From Microglena sp. YARC (taxonomy: Eukaryota; Chlorophyta; Chlorophyceae; Chlamydomonadales; Chlamydomonadaceae), in contig CM039463.1 in NCBI GenBank assembly GCA_022414725.1, positions 83,540,172 to 83,604,171 of the forward strand: DNA of 64,000 nucleotides, given 5' to 3'. A model generated the notes under the pieces. That model saw nothing but the letters and a program-made list of their open reading frames with translations, did no database searches and was not told the DNA's origin. Made by a program: the position numbers and the translations under genes. Below are positions 20,180 through 33,090 of the stretch, one piece after another (the first letter of the stretch is position 1; each line of letters begins with the position of its first letter).

Positions 20180-21260
20180 ATTTGCAAACTAATACTAATA
20201 TAGGGCAGTGTGTCCGTGTAACTGCTCAGCGACCTTATACCTTATGCCTCTTAGTATTTGCCAGATGTAATTCCCCCCATAAAGTGGGTCTCAGAAAAGC
20301 ATGGCAAAACTAACATGGCGAATGGGTCTATGGGCTTTGACTGTCTCAAGCTCAAGACCTGAAATCCAGTTGCGCAAAGGGTCTTAATATGTTCATTTTT
20401 AACATTTCCTTGTCACATGTTACATAATGTCCATGCTAGCTGTAAAACCAAGTAGCAATTCTAATCAGGAGCATTAACTGCCCATAGGGTATTGTAGCCC
20501 GGACCGGTACATGGCTCGAGCCAGCCAAATTGATGGCTGGAGCTATGTAACCAAGTTCAATAAAAGTACAAGTTCACAAAGTAGTCTGCCCAAGCTTGCT
20601 GAAAACGGGTAAACTGTAAGTGTGCAAAGTCCAACCACCTGGAGTTGGTCTCAAACTGACCCTTTAATCCGGATTGGCAAAGGGTCCGCTTGACAAACCG
20701 TTTGCCAAATACTTAAGGCGCCTTACGATCCGTACTTACAAAGGGCAAGTGTGTCCAACTGTACTTCTCAGCGACCTATACTAACCAGGCAGAAAGTGTC
20801 CATGTACCTGCCAGCGACCTCTGTGATACCTATGTACTAGAACCATAGGAACGTATTAGATGCTCCATGTACTGCTCAGCCATTTATACTTCACAAAGGT
20901 AGCATGTGCTGTCCATTGTACTGGTCATACTACTAACTCCAAGGGCAGAGTGTCCATCTTACTGCTCAAAGTTACCTCTCACAACTAAGAGCAGTGACGA
21001 CCTCCATGTACTGCTCAGCACCTATAAACTTAACTCAGCGTGTCATTCGTGTCCATGTATGCTCAGCACCATTATACTTACAAGGGTGTGTCAGTGTGTC
21101 GACCCACCTTACTGCTGACCATGACCGACCTAACTATAGGCAGGTGTGCCCATGTACTAATCCACGACCATATACTAACAAGTAAGGGTTGGTGTGTCCA
21201 TGTAGCGTCGGTGACCAGTGTGTCCCTTGCAAGCGCTTGTTGCAAGCCATTTGCATCACC
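20180..21260. repeat. Degenerate short-period repeat (TGTCCATGTACTGCTCAGCGACC)
   Basis: Variants of GTGTCCATGTACTGCTCAGC followed by GACCTATACT recur about a dozen times at irregular 50-70 bp spacing, for example at 20207, 20747, 20800, 20865, 20890, 21010, 21050, 21090 and 21150. The indel-rich divergence suggests age or poor base quality. Confidence 0.6.
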
Positions 21261-21283
21261 AACATGTGTTCGCTAGATATAGA

Positions 21284-21830
21284 TAACTAGGCCAAAAACA
21301 CCGTATTTCCACCTTTGCAGGCTAGTGCCTTGTTACCGAGTGTTGGTCAACCCGTTTTTGGAATTGATGCATGAAAATATGCATCACATATTTTGTTTTT
21401 TTGTAGATACCAGTATTAGTATGATTCTATCAATTTGTTACTGCCGAAGACAATAGGCAGCTTTACAGCTGGAGGCGTGTGGCAAGACAGCTGGTGACAG
21501 CTGGAGGCGTGTGAGATTAGGTGGAGACACACTTGAATTCCTCAGGCCAATCTTTAGAGTTCGCCTGGGACACCATTGCATTTAAAAATGAGTGTTGGAT
21601 CTTCTTCTTCAACTAGTCTTCAACAAAGTGCAAACATGACAAAAATAAATTGATATTAAATGGATAACAAATATCATATGAAGGTGTAACTCGAATCCAT
21701 CGTAGGGGCAGTTTAGGCCAATCTGTAAGGTAGATAGATGCCCACTATTCCCAAGCCAAGGGCAGACCGCCGTTGTCAATACTCTTGGGGCATGCATGGA
21801 GCATGCAATGGACAAATACAATACATGATG
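21284..21830 (+). repeat. Dispersed duplicate of 53514-54450
   Basis: 21284-21662 matches 53514-53949 (shared CTGGTGACAGCTGGAGGCGT and GAATTCCTCAGGCCAA), and 21727-21815 matches 54348-54435 (GATAGATGCCCACTATTCCC). The two blocks are separated here by about 64 bp; in the other copy a G-rich repeat and an exon-like piece lie between them. Confidence 0.8.
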
Positions 21831-21959
21831 TAAGGTAAGTAACCAGGTGGGAGTTTGAGTTTAAGGGAGCATGTGTTCAATGGGTAACTGATCGACAACA
21901 CAACAAAAACATGTAGTAGGTTGACAGACAAGCAAGGGTGCACAAATTCTCATGCAGTC

Positions 21960-24010
21960 AACCCTAAACCATACCGCAACAACCATATATATAACAAATC
22001 ACACAAGCACGTACACACACAAGCAAGTAAGCACGTACCACAACTAGCTAGTGCCGCAAGCAACATGATCATGGGGTAAGTACTACGTCCGCTATATCCT
22101 CACGTGCGTACATGTATGCAATGTGAACCTAGACCGCCACCATGATCATAAAGACTGAGGCCCCCAGGGAAGGGGCATATGCAGGTTTACGTTTGTACAT
22201 ATACATGGGCATACATGGTCATTTGCACTCATACAGCAACATAACTATATCACACAAGTCAAGTACACACACAAGGCGGAAACCCACTAAGTGGCAAGCA
22301 AAATGAATGGCCTATGATGTACGTGACTATGAACGTTAATTGTCTCACGCTACCTTAATGTATGCAATGTGACCCCCAGACACGCCAATGATCCTAAAGA
22401 CCTGAGGCGCCCCAGGGATAACCGGCAGGCCACACGTCACACGCATGCAGGTTCATGGAATGACAATAAACTCATGATATACAGCAGCCAAACATGTCAC
22501 CAGCACACTGCTAGGAAGGTACACGCAGAAATGTCACACATTACATGCCAAGGGGGACCGGCCGACGCACACTTTGTTCAACCTTGGAGCAGCTAGCAGG
22601 CCAGGGAAGGGCATGCGTGTGTACATATACAACATCATGGTCAAGATACATGCACAATGCACTCATAACAAAACCACAACTAAAAACAAACGCCAATTCA
22701 CACAACGAGGCATACACACACTCAATGTTCAAACACACCACTAGGCCTGTGGGAGCAAGCAAGGTGAAGGGTCATGAGCTTTAATACATACATGGGGCAT
22801 ACATGGCAGGCTATGTAACACATACTATGTATCTCACATTTTTATATATGGTACTTATCGTGAACGTCAAATGTGCAAGCATTTCACTATGCTACCGAAC
22901 GTCATGTGCTTACGCTACCCATGTATGCAATGTGACCCCCCAGACACGCCAATCGATCTCTGTAAAGACCTCAGGCGCCTCGAGGGGTATACCGGCAGGT
23001 TCCACTCGTACACGCATGCAGGTTCATGGAAATGACAATTCATCAATATATAAGTCAGCTTCCAAAAAATGTCACCATGCGAGCACTACTTTGCTGTGTT
23101 GGAGTACCCGCAGAATGTCACACATGTGCCAAGGGGGACCTTTTGGGCCGACGCCATTCCTTGGTTTTTCAAGTTCCTTGGAGCAGCTAGCAGGCACAGG
23201 GAAGGGCATGCGTGTGTGGACTTATACACTACAGGGGCATTTAACATGGTTCAAGGCACTCCATACAGCAACACAACTATTGTAATCACGGACAAGCAAG
23301 TAAGCACACAAGGCGGAAACCCCTAGTGGGTCAAGCAACATGATGGGTCCTATGTACGTATGACTATGGAACGTTCATGTGCTTCAGTCGCTACATGTCA
23401 TGCAATGTGACCTCCCCAGAACACGCCAGATGATCCTAAAGACCTCAGGCGCCCAGGGGTAACCGGCAGGCCACACGTACACGCATGCAGGTTCATGGAA
23501 ATGACAATTCATCATATATACAGCAGCCAAAATGTCACCAGCACACTGCTAGGAAGTACGCGCAGAATGTCACACATACATGCCAAGGGACGGGACCGAC
23601 GCACCTTGTTCAACTTGGAGCACTAGCAGCCAGGGAAGGGCAATGCGTGTGTACATATACATACAGGGCATACATGGTCAAGGCATTCATACAGCAACAC
23701 AACTATTATCTAATCACAGCAGTAAGCCAGGCGGAAACCCACTAGTGGGCAAGCACATGATGAGGCCTATGTACGTATGACTACGAACGAACATGTGCTT
23801 TCACGCTACCAAATGTATGCAATGTGACCCCAACACGCAATGATCTCAAGACCGTCAGGCGCCAGGGGTAAAACGGCAGCCACACGTACACGCATGCAGG
23901 TTCATGGAAATGACAATTCATCATATATAAGCAGCCAAAACTGTCACCAGCAACACAACTATTCACTAATACAAACAAGCAAGTATAGCGCATGTACACG
24001 CAACACAAGG
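21960..24010 (+). repeat. Diverged copies of the ~730-bp dimeric satellite
   Basis: The same units as at 35.9-43.7 kb (CGCCAATGATCCTAAAGACC, ACATGCAGGTTCATGGAAATG, GGAGCAGCTAGCAGGCCAGG) in about five copies, with more divergence. Small ORFs in it are not genes. Confidence 0.8.
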
Positions 24011-26033
24011 CAACCGAAAATGTGTGGGCGCACTACTTGCCTTCTGAACTCATTTGCAACAGAGTTTGCCCACTTCCAGCGTTTGGCGTGGTTCCGGATC
24101 TGCAAGTCAATTTTAGAGTATGAGTAGCATGAGTAAGAAGACAAGATCAATGTGTGCCAAGCAAGGGACAGTCAAAGTCCCCGCCCTGCCCTCTCCCCCC
24201 TCATACACACACACAAACAAGTACTACTAGCCCGCCATATCTACCTGCCGGGCGTATCTGAACTAAAAGGATCCCCCCACCCCTCCCCCTCTCTCCCCCC
24301 CCTTTTTAATCAACTCAGACCCATCTCTTTTAACCCCCCCCCCCACCCCATCTCTTTCATCCCTCTCACATCTCTTTCATCCGGTTGCACTCCATCTCTT
24401 TCACCCCCACTGGCCCATCTCTTTCAATCCCACCCCCCATCTCTTTCATCCACCCTTCTGTTTCATCCCATACCCACGACCCCCCCCCGCCCCCACCAAC
24501 CAACCCCAAGCCCACTTCGCCATGATCATCTCAGACCCGACCCACAAACGCAACGCAGCCCCTCACAGGTCGACGCGCAATACCGCATACGGCAGGGTTG
24601 GCACGCGCAGGGCAGGAAGCGCAAATTGGAGTAGCTATTCGAACGGTGGTCAACACCTACCTGGATATCAGGAGGACAATGCTTCATCCATACGGGGACT
24701 CGGCAGTACTTGTGGCTGCGGAAGGTGGGATGTGGTTAGGTTAGCTAAGAGAGCTGGACCCATGCGCACTGAAGAGCAATGGCGCTAGGTGCAATTGGGT
24801 CAGCGCCGATAAATCAATGGCATGGCGTCAACGAACACAACCTCTGGTTTTGAAGGGCGGTATAGACCGTTAGCGCGAAGCATCTTTGAAGTTCGGACTG
24901 AGGAGCCTGAGTTCGTTAGCTGGTCGTCATGTGTGCAAAGACTGGCAGCCGCTAGATTATATTGGCAAGGAGCAGGTGAGCAACGAGAGGATTTTGAATT
25001 TTGAAAGATGTACATGTCTCTCTTCTCTCTCTCTCTCTCTCTCAAATCTCTCTCTCTCAATCTTCTCTCTGTCTGGTCATTCTCTCTCTCTCTCTCTCAA
25101 TTCTCTCTTTCTCTCTCTGTACTTCCTGAAACGCTCCCCGGTATCCTATGCTTCTTTCTTTCATGGCATTGACTAACTAGAAAGCCGTTATGTTTTTGAG
25201 CGCTGTGGGCGAAGCGCTCACGAGTCAACAGGCAGACGAGCATTTATAATTTTTGCGGTAGCATGCTCTTGCGAGCGAGCTCCAAGGGTAAGCAGTGATG
25301 CTTAGCCGTACACGCAAAAGTGCGTTTTGTGAGTTGAAGCCAGCGCTAGACAGCATACATGCGCCCAGGAAATGCTACCATAAGGGCGCTGCGCTCCAGC
25401 AACTAACTAATTGAGTTTGTGCACGATGGGCGGGGTAAAGTTTATGCGCCCTAACTGCGGCCTGCACAAACGGCACACATGGTGAAAGCGAGCTCCATGG
25501 TAAAGCATTCGAATATAGCTCCTGCTTGGCTGCTCGCTGATGCTGATGCTTCCGCGGATTTCGATTTAGCGGATTTGTGTGTGTCGAAGCAGCGATTTAC
25601 AGCATGCGCGGGAAGATAAGATGGGATGAGCCGGGATGAAGTCTGTCGTCTGCCTGCGCGGGATGATAAGTCGGGATGAGCCGGGGTGAAGTCTTTCGTA
25701 ATGCCTGCGATTCTGACGGGGAAATCCTAGGCTGGCAGTTGCCGGCGTTTCCCTTGTGACACCTGCATAGGAATGTCGCGTTATGGCAATATCGCGATGC
25801 AAGACGCAACATAAAGTAAGATTACTGGTTTTAACCTGTGTTAACTTGTGTTTACGCTTATCTAGGGTGGGGGTCGAGGAGTTTGATCCTTTTGAGGTGT
25901 CGTGGAGGGAGAATAACGTTTTGATAATTTAAGCTAACTTGGTTTAACGTGCTTAACTTGTATTTAACTCGCTTTAAATGTCATATAAACGTCGTTTAAT
26001 GTCGTTTAACGTCCAAACTTGTTTTCCATAGGT
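24011..26033 (+). repeat. Right-end segment of the giant element, inner copy
   Basis: Homologous almost throughout to 43738-45539: CCCACTTCCAGCGTTTGGCG at the left, ATCTCTTTCATCC/C-rich minisatellite, (CT)n tract, GATAAGTCGGGATGAGCC duplication, TTAAC-rich subterminal region and the terminal TTTGGACGTTAA inverted end (CCATAGGTG at 26025-26033). It shows that two right ends are present, so the locus has been duplicated or nested. It has no coding capacity. Confidence 0.75.
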
Positions 26034-26665
26034 GTTAGCGTAGAAAATGTTAGGGTTCCCGAATAATTTATGTTTTGCCCCCCGCGAACCCTGCATTCGC
26101 GATGCGAAAATAATATTTTTTACCGCGAGCCCGGCGGTACGATTAAAAATGGGGTCGGCCTCAGATCAGCACCAAGCACCCAGGAACTAGAATTGGGGCA
26201 GTACTGCTGATTGCCAATACATATTTCAAGGGGTTCCTCCTCCCGCTTCGCACTCTTCGCTCCTGTTGCGTCGTCTGAAATTGTTGCTCCTGCTCCGCCT
26301 TCAACATGGAGGCCGACAGTTGACACGCTGATTCTTGTAATAGTCGAATCTGACACTCCTGATCTCGAAAATAGCCGTGTGAGAAAATGCCCCGATGTTC
26401 GAGTAGTGAAGATCGTGAATGTGTTGAAGGACTCGGATGCAATCAGAAGAAGCAGACAAAGCTGGACATGTTTTTCAAGGCGACGCTTACGGCTGAAGAG
26501 GTGGAGGAAGAAGAAAGCCAAGGCTACAAATTTATTATTTCCATAGCAAATTGGTTTTCTTACAATCTGAGGTAGTGGGGAGAGTGTGATGGACAAATAC
26601 CGGTAGATGATACCGGTAGTGATGTCGGTACGGATAGTATTTGATGGGACCATATGTAAAGGAAT
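26034..26665. other. Spacer with small ORFs, one with a PIP-box-like motif
   Basis: A plus-strand reading at 26387-26575 includes KKQTKLDMFFK, which fits the PCNA-binding pattern Q-x-x-L-x-x-F-F, followed by an acidic run. A longer ORF (26120-26653) lies on the other strand. No family is recognised for either, and there is no supporting context. Confidence 0.25.
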
Positions 26666-26666
26666 A

Positions 26667-27912
26667 CAATTACATTACATTACATTACATTACATGTTAA
26701 AGTCTACTTGAAAACCGGCGAGAGGGTGTATGAGACTTCTGTGCTTTAAACAAAAAGAAAAAAGCACCACCAAAAGCAAAAAAAACCCATTACATCAGGG
26801 GTGTGGTCGAGGACAAACAAACCAAACTCCCAACCACCCGTTTTGGTGGCGTAAGGTATTAACACCCTTAGAGCAGGACCCAGATCTCAACCACTTACAG
26901 TGGCGGAGGTAGAAGCTAACAAATGAGAAGTTCACAAAAGAAACAAAAGGGGGATAATAAATTTCGTGCCACTAAGCAGTCCAGGCTTCCTGTCTTGCTC
27001 TTCTACAAGTAGAAAGATGTCGGCTAGGTTGCTCCAAAAAGACTTAGTGCCATTTCCATTCATAAAGGTTCTGAAATGTGGAATCGCAGAATTCCACATT
27101 CCATACGGTTAAGTCGGTATCCTCATGGACATGCCTATAAAAAATATCTGTAAAACAGATTCTGGGTAGCGGAGGCGAATATCATTATAAAAAGGGCACT
27201 CAAACATATGCATTTCATCCTCAGGTTTTTGGAACCCACACATTTGACAGTGTCTCATTGAGCGAGGGATGTGTGCTCTATCGGCACCACCCTTCATTCT
27301 TTCTGTGTTCAGCCAATGGGAACCCATTCTAAACTGGGCTATAGAACGAATCTGATCCTGCTTATGTAAGGCGGATGTAAAGGGAATCAGCCATTCTCCA
27401 TCATTGCTGTTGGCTGCGAACATTTTGGTATCGGAGGCGTTTAAAGCCAACCTTTCTCTCAGGGATGTCTCTAACTGCATTGGTGTACTTGGGTACTTAA
27501 ACTCATCGACTTCAAAAACTTCAGACATAATACCTTCGACATCGACAGCTCCAAAATGTTGATGTTTTACTATCTAGCTTGGGAGAAACGCAAGTCATGA
27601 ACGTCTCTAGAGCAGCACCCCTGTTGAGTCAAAAGATTCTCAAGAGACATTCTAATGAGATCTCAGGTTCTTTTATGTATATGGTTTGTTCAGAGCGCAA
27701 AGCTTGTTTAAGCAAGCAAAACACAAAACGGGGTTCCTACCCATGTTATCATCTCTTCCTGATAATATTAGATGTAGTAGATTGGCAAACACCCACATTT
27801 GTTTAAGTATACTCTATGCCATTTCTCACAAGTGCATGTCATCGTTGAGATAAGTGTGTTGTTCAGAATAGAAGGAGCCCACACCTCACAGCAAATTCAG
27901 GATAGGTTGGCA
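26667..27912 (-). mobile_element. 5'-truncated LINE, copy A
   Basis: Near-identical in order and sequence to the 3' third of the LINE at 49316-53390: the pentanucleotide tail (TACAT repeats on the plus strand, 26667-26695), a 3' untranslated part, the zinc-finger C-terminal coding region (27109-27528, containing CQMCGFQKPEDEMHMFEC) and part of the preceding region. Homology stops at about 27912 after AGGATAGGTTG, so it is a typical 5' truncation. It has frameshifts and is not functional. Confidence 0.85.
27109..27528 (-). pseudogene. LINE ORF2 C-terminal fragment with CCHC zinc finger
   Basis: About 139 codons. It contains RMGSHWLNTERMKGG and a zinc-binding motif C-x2-C-x9-H-x3-C (CQMCGFQKPEDEMHMFEC), typical of the C terminus of many LINE reverse-transcriptase proteins and probably used in RNA binding. 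The reverse-transcriptase core is absent. The same segment in copy B is split between two frames (50037-50492 and 49613-49894). Confidence 0.75.
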
Positions 27913-27939
27913 GTTCTTCTGTCATTTAATACATGCTCC

Positions 27940-28240
27940 ATTATTCCATGTTTGCCCGGGATGTAGTTTGTAAAAATTCAAAATCCCCCCCGGGAACCGA
28001 TAATAAAAACTCTTGGACCCCCCCGGGAAGAGAGTAAAAAATAAATCAATTACAGTCTCCGGACCCCGGGAACCCTAAGCTCCCTACGGTAATCTGCCTG
28101 CCATTATTCCGATATTTGCCCGGATGTAGTTTAAAATTTCAAATCCCCCCGGGAGATATAAAAAACCTTTACGGACCCCCGGGAGTAAAAAATAATTACA
28201 GTCTCCGGCCCCGGGACCAACTCCACTACGGTAACCAATC
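27940..28240 (+). repeat. Direct duplication, ~135-bp unit
   Basis: Two units share GCCCGG(G)ATGTAGTTT, TTCAAATCCCCCC, CCCCCGGGA and AATTACAGTCTCCGG, ending CTACGGTAA (about 28085 and 28233). CCCGGG palindromes recur throughout. Non-coding. Confidence 0.7.
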
Positions 28241-31235
28241 AAACCAAACGTACTAAATCATCTCCCATCGAATGCTTCAGAGAAAAACAATCATGGATGG
28301 CGTCACCTCTTGATAGGGTTCAAGGCAAGAGAAGTGAGCGAATTGTTTGGGTTGTATATGACTATATGAAGACACTTTGCATGCATAGGTGTCTGGGTTT
28401 ATTTTTTTAGTTGAGAAGAATTGCACCAGGAGTTGGGTTTTCCACACTCGACACAAACCAACACTGAGGATGTTTGAATGGCATTTCACCACTCCTATCC
28501 TAAAAAGAGTAGACGCACTTCAAAAATTCTTGCAAACTTAGTTTTATTGGGTCAGTTTAGATTGGTGGGTATAATAGGGTGATAGGATAGGATAGGGTTC
28601 AGTAGATTCCGTCCTGAGTTAGCTGAAAAGGAAAGGAAAATCACGAGATAAAACCTGTTGTGGGCGTGGGGAAATGTTTACGTGTGTCTGAAGCGTACCG
28701 TCACGTACAAGCCAAAGCTGGAAACTACCACATTAGCTGAAACATTATTGCTTCGGTATTTCAGGTGGTGAGGGAACACCCGTTTTAATGATCTATCCCA
28801 ACTTTCCTGAGCAGGCCAAATATCTTTCCCAGTCATACACTGACACTTGGCTCTTATGAACGAGACTCTCCATATCTATCTTTATGACAAGCCTGGTGCT
28901 ATAATTAGAGCTGGAATAGGAGCAGTATTAGTCCACTCTCACAACTTTGGGTTCAGAATGAAGCCATCTAAAAACACTACCGGTAACAATCTGATGTAAA
29001 CAAATATGATCCTGGGAAGAAAACCTGCTCTCCGGCATACCCTTAAAAGGCTGTTGGGCTTATGGGGGGGCAGTCGGACCAACAACTCTCTGTTAAAACT
29101 GTCCACACTGTTCAATACTGTCACAACTAAAGTCGTCAACACTGTCACACTTCTCATGTTTCCATCACACACTTTTCACACTGTTCACATTGTCAAACTG
29201 TTAACCTGTCCTTACTGTTCACTACTGTTCACACGAACGATGTCACGCTATTAACACTGTCCACCGATTTTCAACCTCCCAATGGTACACCACACGGGAG
29301 GTGCCCCCTACCCAAAGAACTGTCACACTCTTTCACGAACGAGACCTCTCGATATCCTTGCAACAGCAAGAAGGCAACAAATGTATGGACCTATGAGGGG
29401 CCAGTCTACACCACTTGTGGCAAAAACCACAGTTGGTAGGGTATAGTACCTCCCTTTCCATCCCTCACTCTATGAGGAGTGTTGTGTTGTATGTGTATAT
29501 ATGTGTGTGTCTGTGTATGTTGTTTGTCTGTCTGTATATGTGTGTGACCAGGTTTGGTCTTATCAATGGGAGCACCTCAGGAACCACTCATTTTTTGTAT
29601 GTTCACGTTCACTGCTCGTCATGTTTGTTCCGCTATTCAAATGTATGTTGAGTCACAACACAGAAGGCTTACTGATACAAGCACCTCAGGCAATACCTGC
29701 TTTGTTCATTCTGCTCTCACCCCAACGGGCAATTAATTACACACTGTTTCATTTTTTGTACTAAGTGTAGCAAGCTTCTAGGTAGCTCCTTTCCGCCGTT
29801 CTTGAACAAACCTGGGGCTAGCTAGTGCCAACTCTGAACAGGAATCAAATTACGGGCATTTACTGCAAGCCTGAAATGCTTTTTGGGCTAGACCAGTGGC
29901 TGGCTGTTGATCTGGCTGGAAGCTGCATGCGTAGCCCCAAAATGAAACCGTGACATACACACCCAAAGCAACCAAACAACTGGGTACTACTCTCCTATTT
30001 CAACCGCTGCCACAGCCACAGGACCTCAACAAAAGGAGATCAAACAAAGGGATGATAAATCTAGGAGCAACAGCACAAGGAACTCTGCACAAGAATAGCG
30101 GTCATTAAGTCTTGTTGAACCTGCTTGATGTCCTGCACACAGCACTTCCTGCAAGGCCACCTGAGCTTTCCGCACAACTTTTCCCACGAGGGTAACATGC
30201 GCTTTTGTTGCTGGCAGTCTCCCAACTCAGCATCAACAACTCCCGCGTAATTGCCTCAGGAATCATACCTCTGCGGCACATACAGACAGAGACCCGCCAG
30301 GGTGACGGCAGTATGAAATACCTGCCACAACAATCCCATCCACATTCATTCACATCCTCTCCGTCCACCAACTTAGCCAATTCCATGAGCCCCTACCGCG
30401 AGTAATGGATTCCCATCCCGTGTTTTTGCTCCGCATTAACGGATAGCACCCCCGGCAGCCTCAAGATTCCATCTGCATCCGTCCTCAAAACACTCGGCAG
30501 ATTCCATGAGCCCCAACCCAGCAGTGGACCCCCAGCCCCATTCTCCACATTCAACAGATTACACTACTGTTGATGAGCTTCAAGCCATGCGAAAGCGATG
30601 CAAAGTTAGTTCGGAACCCTCTCTATACCCGCTCCCTCTACTTGTCCAAGACATGCGAGGTAGCAACAAATCTCACGTCATGTCCTGTTTCAGGGTTTTT
30701 TCCTTTTTTGAAGCCGCCCCCTTTCCATAGCTATCTGGTTTCCAAGAGCCATCTGGCCAGGACGGTCTCCGTTTGTAGCTATTCATATCTGTTTTCGAAT
30801 TGGCTTCTTTCAATATTCACTAACTTATAATTTAACTTGGCCGAGAATGGCCGCCTTGGCTTAAGTGATCTAGGTCTGGTCTAGGATCCCGAAAATACAC
30901 ACCCAACCTCCGATGCGTTTCAGATGATTTAATCCCCTGCCGACATAGTGACCAGTGGTGAGACATCAGAAGCACTAATCTCACTATTGTGTTTGATCAT
31001 CATTAACTTTCACTATCGACCAAACTCACCCACTGTCACACCCTCTTCACATTGAATATATAGCGAGTGGACCCACCACGACTCTTTCACCCACCCACTC
31101 ATCTCACCATATGCAAAACGGGCACATCTCATCATATCGCTATATCCTATACATCATCTCATGACGTTATCATCAGATACATCATCATAGTAAATAACAT
31201 CATCCATCAGAATAGAATCGAATAGCAGTATCAGA
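28241..31235. other. Unassigned sequence inside the giant element
   Basis: No convincing gene. At 29095-29240 CACTGTTCACA-type strings recur in a loose minisatellite. At 30370-30540 two passages share GATTCCATGAGCCCC(T/A)ACC. The rest looks unique. Confidence 0.4.
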
Positions 31236-31239
31236 CAAG

Positions 31240-31800
31240 TGGCGGAGCCATCAGGCTTACTATATCATATAGCATCAAATCATCATCATATTGGCATCCT
31301 ATCAAAAGCATCATCATCATCATCATCATCAGTAACAGTCCATGTTAACTATCATCATCATCATCAGCAGGTCATCATAAGCAGCAAGCGAGCAGTATCA
31401 TCATCATTATCATCAGTAACATCATCATCATCAAAGCAGTATCAGCATCATCTGAAATCAGCAGCAGTAACATCATCATCATACAACCTCACTAACACAT
31501 CATTACATCATCTGACTAACAAGCATCATTATCATTATCATCACATCATCATCATCATCATCATCATTATCAATCACATCACATCATCATGATCATCATC
31601 ATCAACTAATCATCAACATATCATCATCAGTAACATCGTCATCATCATCAAAGCAGTATCCACATCATGTTTCTTTGCCAAAGGCAGCAGCAGTATATCA
31701 TCATCATATCTCATCATCCATCATCATCATCAACATCATTAATCATCATCATTAATTAATCACACCATCAATCATCATCATTATCAATGATCACTATCCG
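31240..31800. repeat. ATC/CAT trinucleotide-rich tract
   Basis: Long runs of (ATC)n broken by AGC and single substitutions. Its Ser/His/Ile-rich ORFs are artefacts. Confidence 0.95.
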
Positions 31801-32580
31801 TAATCATCGCAACATGTAATGGCAAGAATAAACATTGGCAATGTGTTTTTAACACTTATTTCATGATCACAAATGTGTGGCAAACCTAATTTGGCAAAGG
31901 GTTGGGGTCTGGGATTGCTCAAGGTTGACTGGGAACATTTGGCAAAGCTCCGCATTTGGCTTTTACATTTCCTTCTTCCATGTTAAAAGTAGGTTGCTGG
32001 GAATGCTTAAAAAGAGTTCCCTTGGTATGTCTGGAATAGAATGATCCAAATGCAGGGTTTGCCTGGCTAACCACTAAGGAAATCTGATAATGCTCGTTAG
32101 TAACGTTGGTGGTGTTTTTTTTTGGGGGGGGGGGGAACGGTTGAATGCACTAAATGTACTGTTTGCACATCTGTGAGTATGTATGAGGTAGACGAGACTT
32201 CCATAGTATAGTAGTGGCAGGCTCGGGGAGATCTTGCAACGGAAAGGTGGTGGGCGAATCACCTTCGGGTTGGACCTAAAACGTGGCATCGGGCTGGCGT
32301 TAAAACGCTGCAGTTCAAACAGCTGGCGGTCAAACCAGTCAGTGCGATAGGCGCGACAGCTTCGACAGCGCGCGACCAAGAATATGCGCGACCAGCTCAT
32401 TGTATCTCGAAATCAGTGCAAGAGGAGATCAAGGATCGGACAGTCGAACTAGTTTGTTTGAATCGACGGTGTTAGGACAACTTGGCACGCTGGTGACCGC
32501 CGGACGGGGCACTGTACGTCTGAGAACGAGTTGGCAAATGGTCGTTTGCCAATCATTTGCCATTACTGTTGCGCATACGT
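31801..32580. other. Spacer with TTTGGCAAAG repeats
   Basis: TTTGGCAAAG or close variants recur at 31870-31960. A T run and G run lie at 32117-32134. No gene recognised. Confidence 0.4.
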
Positions 32581-32716
32581 AGCAACATCATTCATCATCA
32601 TCAATCATCATCATCCATCCTCATCAATCATCATTAGCATCATCACCATCATCATCATCATGCCATCGTCATCACTAGCAACATCATCAAAACAATCATC
32701 TATATCATCAAAAGAA

Positions 32717-32750
<34 letters not shown>

Positions 32751-33090
32751 ATCATCAATCATCATCAGATCATCATCATCATCAATCAATAATAATCATC
32801 ATAATCATCATCATTCATATCATCATCATCATTGTCATAACAACGTCATCATCATTATCATCATCTACCATCATCATCGATCACATCTGCACATCATCAT
32901 CATGCAATCATTTCATCAATCATCATATCATCATCTCCTCATCATCAATCATCATATCATCATCATGCCCAATCGATAATCAACATCATATCATCATCAT
33001 CATCTCTATATCATCATCAACATCATAATTCATCATCATGCATCACTATCAAACATCTACATCATATCATCAACATCATCCATTCATAAA
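32581..33090. repeat. Second ATC/CAT trinucleotide-rich tract
   Basis: Same character as 31240-31800, separated from it by about 780 bp of different sequence. Confidence 0.95.

Noticed and set aside
15896..26033. A complete 10.1-kb element using the inner right end
   Set aside because: The sequence after 26033 is not the 71-bp satellite, whereas it is after 45539, so the outer pair of ends fits better.
31239..33028. Ser/Ile/His-rich ORFs
   Set aside because: Translations of (ATC)n trinucleotide repeats.
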